From the NCBI GenBank assembly GCA_002633025.1, contig NMRB01000393.1, positions 103,806 to 167,805 of the forward strand: a stretch of DNA of 64,000 bases. The letters are read 5' to 3'. The first letter of the stretch is position 1; each line of letters starts with the position of its first letter. The notes beneath the pieces were generated by a model, which made no database searches, had not been told where the DNA came from, and saw only the letters and a program-made list of their open reading frames with translations. Both the position numbers and the translations under genes were made by a program. Shown here one piece after another: positions 58,555 through 64,000 of this stretch. This DNA is from Notospermus geniculatus. Taxonomy: Eukaryota > Nemertea > Pilidiophora > Heteronemertea > Lineidae.

Positions 58555-60483
58555 GAATGATAAAAGGAAAACCTCGAAGTATGAGGGAACCTCCCCAAAG
58601 TTTTGGTGCGGGCTGCCGTTCATTCAGTCTTCATGCTCCTTTCCATTTCAGGCTCTTTTGTCGCCGAAGCTGAATCTGCATCTAAGAGTCTCCCTGTAGA
58701 ACCAGGTTCCGCTTTTTTGTATGAATGTTTTTTCGTATAAATGTTTTCAGCTTGCGGCCGTGGTCGCTGGGACCGCGGCTGTTTCCACTTACTCGGCGGG
58801 TGTAGGCCTAGTTCTACACCGCCAAAGGTTCTTCGGGTGTATACGTGTCCACCTCTCGTTTTTAAGAAACGTAAAGGGCGGCCCACCTTCCCATCCTCAG
58901 GTTCTCATGTATACACATACTGGCTCCCTTCCCATGAATGTCTAATCTCTTCATTTCAGCACACCTGTAACTAATTCTCTTCATTGCAGGGTGATGTAGC
59001 CATCCCGATATTAACGTGACGCACATTGTATTTTGCTATTCTGCACGGAAGGATGAGCTATATCACGGGTGTTTTTTGGGTAGTGGGAACGGATTAAGCT
59101 CTCGGTGCTACACACTTCTCAACGAAATGTGCTGTTGTGAACAAGTGCTCACATCGGATCTTGGCACACCTAGGCAGAGAGCAGTTGCGAGAGGGTGGTG
59201 AAGGGATTTGCACATCAACTACATGTCGTAAAACTATACCTCCCCGTCTAGACTAAAACTCGTTTGAGGGTGACATGACAAAAGTGAAACAAGGCCGAGG
59301 GTAATTCTGGGGCAGACCAATTTTTCTTTGAGCATCTTGGGATTCAAAAATCGGGAGTTGTTTTGATATCAGGCATTTTTCAGGCGGGTGGTTTGTGGTA
59401 GTCCCCTTAAAAGAGTTGGTTTTTGAGACATTTTTCATAAAGTATGTTCGCCAAGAACAGAACCATGCAAAAAGTTACCAAATTATGACGAGGGAAATGG
59501 GTTACAGCATGTAGATTTCTCGTTGCACATAACATTGGACTTGGAGGGGGAACGTAGACCATCTGGGACAATTCCAACGTGCTATATATGGTCTTCGGGA
59601 GGTGCCGTCATAGCATTTGGAATCTGTTCTGGAGACCAAACTTGCAGTGATTTTTAAGACGGAATAAGTTATTAACGGAGACGATGTGAAGTAGCTAATC
59701 GGAGCATTAGCACGCTTGTAGCGATAAACCAACTTGTAGCGATAAACCGAACAACAAACACTGGACATTTTATCTGTTTTTATGGCTTCATAAAAAAATC
59801 GTAGCCCGCAAGGCTTGGTTACATTATGCCATAAAAGAATCCTTCATGTAAATCCTGGTCACACAATCCATGAACCAAGCGCAAACTTATTTGAGATTTT
59901 TCGCGGTCATTTTCACGATATTTTCAAGACGGAGGGATTGGAGTTTTTTCCGTGAATTTTCATCTCGGATGGTGCTCGGATACGCTTACAAATGTAAGTA
60001 AAAATCAATTTTTTTGGCATAACTAATAATCTTTGCTTTTCAGCAACTAACATACTAATAATCTTTGCTTTTCAGTAACATATTTTGCTGTTCAGCAACT
60101 TAATGGGTTTCTAATTTCTCATTCACAGGGTTGGTTTTTTGGTGGTGGTGGTGCGTCGAGGACTCTTATCGCAGAGCTGCGGCAGTTAGGAACATTGTGG
60201 TACATTCGGGATATTTCCAGCATCGAAATGGACCTGGAGATGGTGCTCGGATACAGATACAAAAATGTGGGTATAACTAATAAAAATCTTTGCTTTTCAG
60301 CGACTAATCAAATCTTTGCTTTTCAGGGACATAATGGTTTTCTAGTTTCTAATTCACAGGGTTGACGTTTTTGGTAGTGCCTTGAGAAATCTCTAATCGC
60401 AGAGCTACAGTTTCGAAGAGGAAGAACGTTGTGGTACATGCACATTCTGGGGCGGATACTTCCAGCATCGAAATGACACCTGC

Positions 60484-60586
60484 GCCCATGTTCATAAAAC
60501 TACTTAAGTCGAGGTGTGATACTTATCTTTTGTGTTGAACAAAGGATAAGTGTCACACTTAGACTTAAGTAGTTTAATGAAGGGTC
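60484..60586. mobile_element. GGGCC/CATAAA-type hairpin MITE inside a repeated unit
   Basis: TTCATAAAACTACTTAAGTC pairs with GACTTAAGTAGTTTAATGAA, and GTGTGATACTTATC with GATAAGTGTCACAC. It interrupts one copy of the repeated exon unit. Confidence 0.8.
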
Positions 60587-60913
60587 CTGGTGCTTAATTA
60601 CACTTACAAGGTGAGTAATAACTAATAAAAATCTTTGCTTTTCAGCAACTAATAAATTTTTGCTTTTCAGCAACATAATGGTTTTTCTCAGTTTCTAGTT
60701 GACAGGTTTGTGGTGAGGTGGTCGTCGTTCCGTCAACATCATGGTGCCGTGAGGATCATCCATCGTGAGCTTCTATTCACCTGCCGCGAGAGGAACCTTT
60801 CTGGTGCACGGAGAAGCAAGTTTATTTCCAAAACGGCATGTACCGAGAGAATCTTCAGGAAGTCCACCGCGTGCAAGTCCACCGCGTAAAAGAAGCATCG
60901 GCCGCTATGACCT

Positions 60914-61029
60914 GGGGCCTGCGTCATAAAGTGGCTTTAAGCTAATGGCACCTTTTTAACCAAATGGAAAATGCGTAGAGTTAAAGGTACCATTTGCTTA
61001 TGCTTAAAGTCGCTTTATGAAACGGGCCC
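60914..61029. mobile_element. GGGCC/CATAAA-type hairpin MITE
   Basis: GGGGCCTGCGTCATAAAGTG pairs with the end CGCTTTATGAAACGGGCCC; GGCTTTAAGC and GCTTAAAGTC are also opposed. Same class as the element at 60484. Confidence 0.8.
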
Positions 61030-62248
61030 ATGGTAGGTACGATACCAAGTCGCTTTAACAGCTTCGATATACAGTAGCCTATGTAATACTCTGCTTTCTA
61101 GTCGACAGGTTTTTCATTCTTTCTTGGCGCTGAGGGGACGTCCATCATTGGTACCGCGAGGAGCCTGCTTCAATGAGCAACCAACGGTGCCTCCAGAAAC
61201 AGCGGGTTGGTACCTCCCCAAATACGACCCTGGAGAAATCTTTCAAGAGCTTCGAACTTTGAAGAAGGGTGTTCCATTGATGGCGATTGATGACACGACC
61301 GTGGGGACTTCTTGTGACGAACATCATGGAGCCTGGAGAATTCTTCGACCGGAACTTCAAACTTTTGAAGAGGAAAATCTGTCCTAGGTGTGTAGAAAGT
61401 CTATGAACTGACAGTACTTCCTGGTGAAATAATGGCAATTAATTTTCGACCTGTTCTGTGTTTCAGGACTCCCTGGGCGGCGTCGAGCACGGATGTCCTC
61501 GTTCACAACTGAACGTCATGGTCCTGGTGGAAAACCTTCCCGAGATTCGCGCAGTGAAATGGAATAAGAAACAAGGTAAAAATTCTGAATTGACGAAATT
61601 TCCTGCTCAGTAAAATAGTGCTCATGAATCTCAAGTCATTTTTTTTTTACTTTTCCAGGATTCAGTAGACGGTGACGTACGAATTTAACGACCACGGATT
61701 CCGTATTGATGCACTGCGAAACCACAACTTACGGCAACTTCGATGTCGACTCGAAGATGTCGACAATAAACTTATGGACATGGCGCTACTTTGTCAAAAT
61801 CGGCAGTTCACGAACACCGGACAATCGGCAGTTTCATGAACATTCTGCAACACGAACACGGGACATTTTGAAATTTGTAGTATCGTTTCATAGCAAGGAT
61901 TGGCGGAATGGTGCGGAGGCCAACATATACACCTCCCCCCCCCCCCCATAATTTGAATTTCCTTGAAGTAGAAAATTCGAATTTCCTTGAAATAGAAAAA
62001 TCTTGTGGAGTCACTTGGCGAACGTAGTGGCCATTCGAAGACACAGGCTGGCTTCGTGAAGAACTGGCAACAACTCTCATTATTTTTGTACACGTATACC
62101 TGAAACGTTATCCAGTTCTTGCCAAAAGAAATTAAGCTCAGCAGGCGGCAAGTGTTTCGTTACGTATGGTATGTAAATGTAGGCTGGCTAATATCGCGAT
62201 AACGAATAAATGAAAAGCCTAAAGAGTATGAAATGTTGTATATTTCAA

Positions 62249-62858
62249 TACAGGGTGTCCCTAAGAAAAACAAATGAGTCTATCACTCAAATCTGCTGCA
62301 AAATATTAATGAGCAACTTCGATGAAAAGTGGTATTCAAGTGTCGACTTCGTGCATGGTTTTGGCACGAGGACCTCTTCAGCGAAACAGTCGGGATATTT
62401 TGGCCGGACGCCGAAAATTCGCTCAGTTTTTTGAAAAAAATTTTTGAAAATTTCCTTTTTGTAATGAACAAAAGGAATTAAGGGCTAATAACAACACATA
62501 ACAAGTTATCAACACAAACATAAAACAAACCATTTAATCATCACTTACATACACATGCCCTTCATAATCCTTTGTTCATTATGAAGACAAGCCACTTCCC
62601 CCAAAACGCAAGATTTCACATCTTTGACACTCAGTTATGTCATCTGCTCCGACCAATTGTCCCGTCCATTGTTTCGCGAAGTTGTCCTGGAAGCCACAGC
62701 TGTTGATCAAGTCTGGATGCTTGTGTAGTCATTTTCCATTGAACAAGATTCGCTGTTTAATTGAACAAGATAGCCTCAACACCTTTTTCTTAGCGGCAAA
62801 CTTGATGCTGTGCTCCAAGGCAGTGTTCCATTCGTTTTTCATTTTCGGTCACCCTGTA
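62249..62858. mobile_element. TIR DNA element with TACAGGGTG termini (about 610 bp)
   Basis: Left end TACAGGGTGTCCC, right end complement TACAGGGTGACC. It contains only short frames, so it is a deleted, non-autonomous copy. Such CAGGGTG ends occur on several DNA transposon families; I do not assign one. Confidence 0.6.
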
Positions 62859-62866
62859 ATAGATAA

Positions 62867-62900
62867 AACGCCTTACCGGGTATAACGCCTTACCGGGTAT
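62867..62900 (+). repeat. Tandem repeat, 2 x 17 bp
   Basis: AACGCCTTACCGGGTAT twice, directly downstream of the TACAGGGTG element. Confidence 0.85.
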
Positions 62901-63047
62901 TCATTAAACACCATCCTACATCAGATGATACTCGAAAGTTGTTGTGGTTTTTGTTAGAACTTTCACATTCCATTTAGAAATACATGTAAAGGCTCTCAAT
63001 CACTTGATTGCTTTATGCCATGAATATGCGGTGTGTGCAAGTTTACG

Positions 63048-63095
63048 CAACATCAACGGAAATTTATACGGCAACATCAACGGAAATTTATACGG
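63048..63095 (+). repeat. Tandem repeat, 2 x 24 bp
   Basis: The 24-bp unit CAACATCAACGG followed by AAATTTATACGG occurs twice in a row, with a partial third unit starting CAACTC. Confidence 0.9.
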
Positions 63096-64000
63096 CAACT
63101 CATTGCCAAATACAGGAATTTCAGCATCATCCATTGTAACATTGACATTACAGTTTCTCTTGGTGAATAATACAATGGTTATTGTCACGAATTGTTTTGT
63201 ACCATCGCACATCCTGTCCTTGGTAAATGTACTCCTTGTTAAGATCCTTAGTGTAGGCTACTTTGCTCTTCAAATGAAGGATTGTGTTTTATATAGACAA
63301 AGCCAACGTATAACTATGTATCGCTACTGTTAGTTGTTGTTGTTGTTGCCATTTAATGTAATCTTTGGCTTTGAAATACACGTACATTGTAATTCAATTT
63401 GCCATAATTGAAAATTATTGTTTTGATATCAGAAATCTCACATGTGCGCCTCCGTAGGCTGTTTTAATTTATGTCAACACGGATCACGAACCAACTTCCA
63501 TCTTCACATAGACGCAATAAACGTGACATCGTACTTGTAATGGCCAATCGAACCGGGCAGACACACGTCGACCGATACCAAAGTCAGTGATATTCTGTAC
63601 TTGCTGTAAGACAAATAAAGATGAAAGTTTTATTAGATGAAAACACTTCCTCCCTAGAATGTGACCAGTTTTCAGAAGAAGCCAAAGGAAGCACCTATTT
63701 GATAATGATAGCATTGATGCAAGTGTTTTCAAATAACATCAATCATTCAGAAGATACATGTATTTTACTAAATTCAAACAAGGGTGTAGTGAATCTGGTT
63801 GCATCTACTTCTGTAAAGAAGTCTTTTTGAAGATTAATCAAAAGTAACGTAATGCCTGATAGCATAAAGACATCATGTCTTTATGCTGATAGCAAAATAC
63901 ACGAATTATTTTGATTTAGAAAAATAATATATTACGAACATATTTTATTCACACCATTCTTTGCACGCTAGCAACAAAGGTACACGCCTTTTCCTAAAAG

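Larger units (their letters stand above)
56972..61700 (+). ncRNA. Candidate multi-exon non-coding transcript with repeated exon units
   Basis: Downstream of the TATA box lie exon-like segments with good splice sites: start about 56972 to 57100|GTAAGT; TTCCAG|57300-57440|GTAAGT; TTGCAG|57541 on; TTTCAG|58749 on; TTGCAG|58990 on; then units in 59930-61640. Several share sequence. Two acceptors are followed by CCTTTC; GCAGGACTGG recurs (57373, 57680); GGACTTTTCG/GGACTTCTCG recurs (57071, 57710); GATGGTGCTCGGATAC...ACAAA precedes donors at 59968 and 60239. Tracts of ATCTTTGCTTTTCAGCAACT precede ATTCACAGGGTTG at about 60020-60130, 60280-60360 and 60620-60710. No long frame spans them. The exact ends and the splicing order are not known. 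It might instead be a rapidly changing coding gene or a decayed tandem array. Confidence 0.4.
61701..64000. other. Terminal region: transposon and short tandem repeats, no gene recognised
   Basis: Holds a poly-C run (61935-61947), small duplications (CAATCGGCAGTT near 61800 and 61825; AATTTCCTTGAA-TAGAAAA near 61965-61998), a TIR element (62249-62858), two tandem repeats, and a perfect short hairpin AGCATAAAGACAT / ATGTCTTTATGCT at about 63861-63891. The 69-codon frame at 63621-63830 has no supporting signal. Confidence 0.5.

Noticed and set aside
63621-63830. 69-codon frame near the right edge
   Set aside because: AT-rich, no homology or promoter signal; may be chance, or part of a gene outside the window that cannot be judged here.
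1-64000. CRISPR arrays, operons, bacterial ribosome-binding sites or prophage
   Set aside because: Gene structure is intron-rich and animal; the repeats seen are hairpin transposons, SINEs and short tandem arrays without regular spacers.

Overview
This is a fragment of a nuclear genome from an invertebrate animal. The genes are split into short exons (about 35-520 bp) by GT...AG introns. All recognisable proteins are animal families, and the spacers are full of hairpin mini-transposons, tRNA-derived SINEs and palindromic words such as TACATGTA, TACCGGTA and TAGGCCTA. Such words and foldback elements are typical of marine invertebrates. An echinoderm- or hemichordate-like deuterostome is my best guess, but the sequence alone does not settle it. 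The assembly is draft quality: a 556-base N gap at 35178-35733 and isolated single N bases at 5757, 7298, 15355, 23802 and 29391.

Layout. (1) 831-6377 (+): receptor-type tyrosine phosphatase of the PTPRR/PTPN5/PTPN7 group with transmembrane segment, kinase-interaction motif and catalytic domain; its 5' end lies outside the window. (2) 12130-14346 (-): Elongator subunit ELP4. (3) 14629-16145 (+): RFESD-like Rieske protein, divergent from ELP4 over a 282-bp promoter. (4) 17811-19207 (-): RNASEK. (5) 19414-22575 (+): phafin (PLEKHF, PH+FYVE), divergent from RNASEK over 206 bp. (6) 22576-27950: repeat-rich spacer. (7) 28045-29914 (-): METTL15, with one exon damaged by an assembly gap. (8) 29915-37447: repeat-rich spacer with a duplicated block flanking the N gap. 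(9) 37470-40676 (+): zinc exporter SLC30A1/ZnT1. (10) 44094-46460 (-): a well-supported five-exon gene I cannot name. (11) 49964-55431 (-): FAD synthase FLAD1, complete from start to stop, with a tandemly duplicated exon pair of which one copy carries a frameshift. (12) 56943-61700 (+): a TATA-box promoter followed by splice-site-bounded, repeated exon-like units with no long reading frame, a candidate multi-exon non-coding transcript. (13) 61700-64000: transposon and tandem-repeat sequence.

How genes may relate. The neighbours are housekeeping genes, not a pathway. Two divergent pairs (ELP4/RFESD and RNASEK/PLEKHF) share short promoters. RNASEK (V-ATPase associated) and PLEKHF (endosomal PI3P binding) are both endolysosomal, and their shared region carries palindromic CACGTG sites, one an exact GTCACGTGAC. 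SLC30A1 and the unnamed gene are convergent, with poly(A) signals about 30 bp apart.

The most interesting items are the repeated-exon non-coding locus at 57-61.7 kb, a full/empty insertion-site pair showing mobilisation of an inverted tRNA-derived SINE dimer (23063-23298), the FLAD1 exon duplication, the two coding-like foldbacks flanking and inside FLAD1, and the families of hairpin elements. Several large duplications abut N bases and are probably unmerged haplotypes rather than biology. Exon coordinates were read by hand from splice sites, reading-frame phase and remembered family sequence; none has been checked with transcripts.
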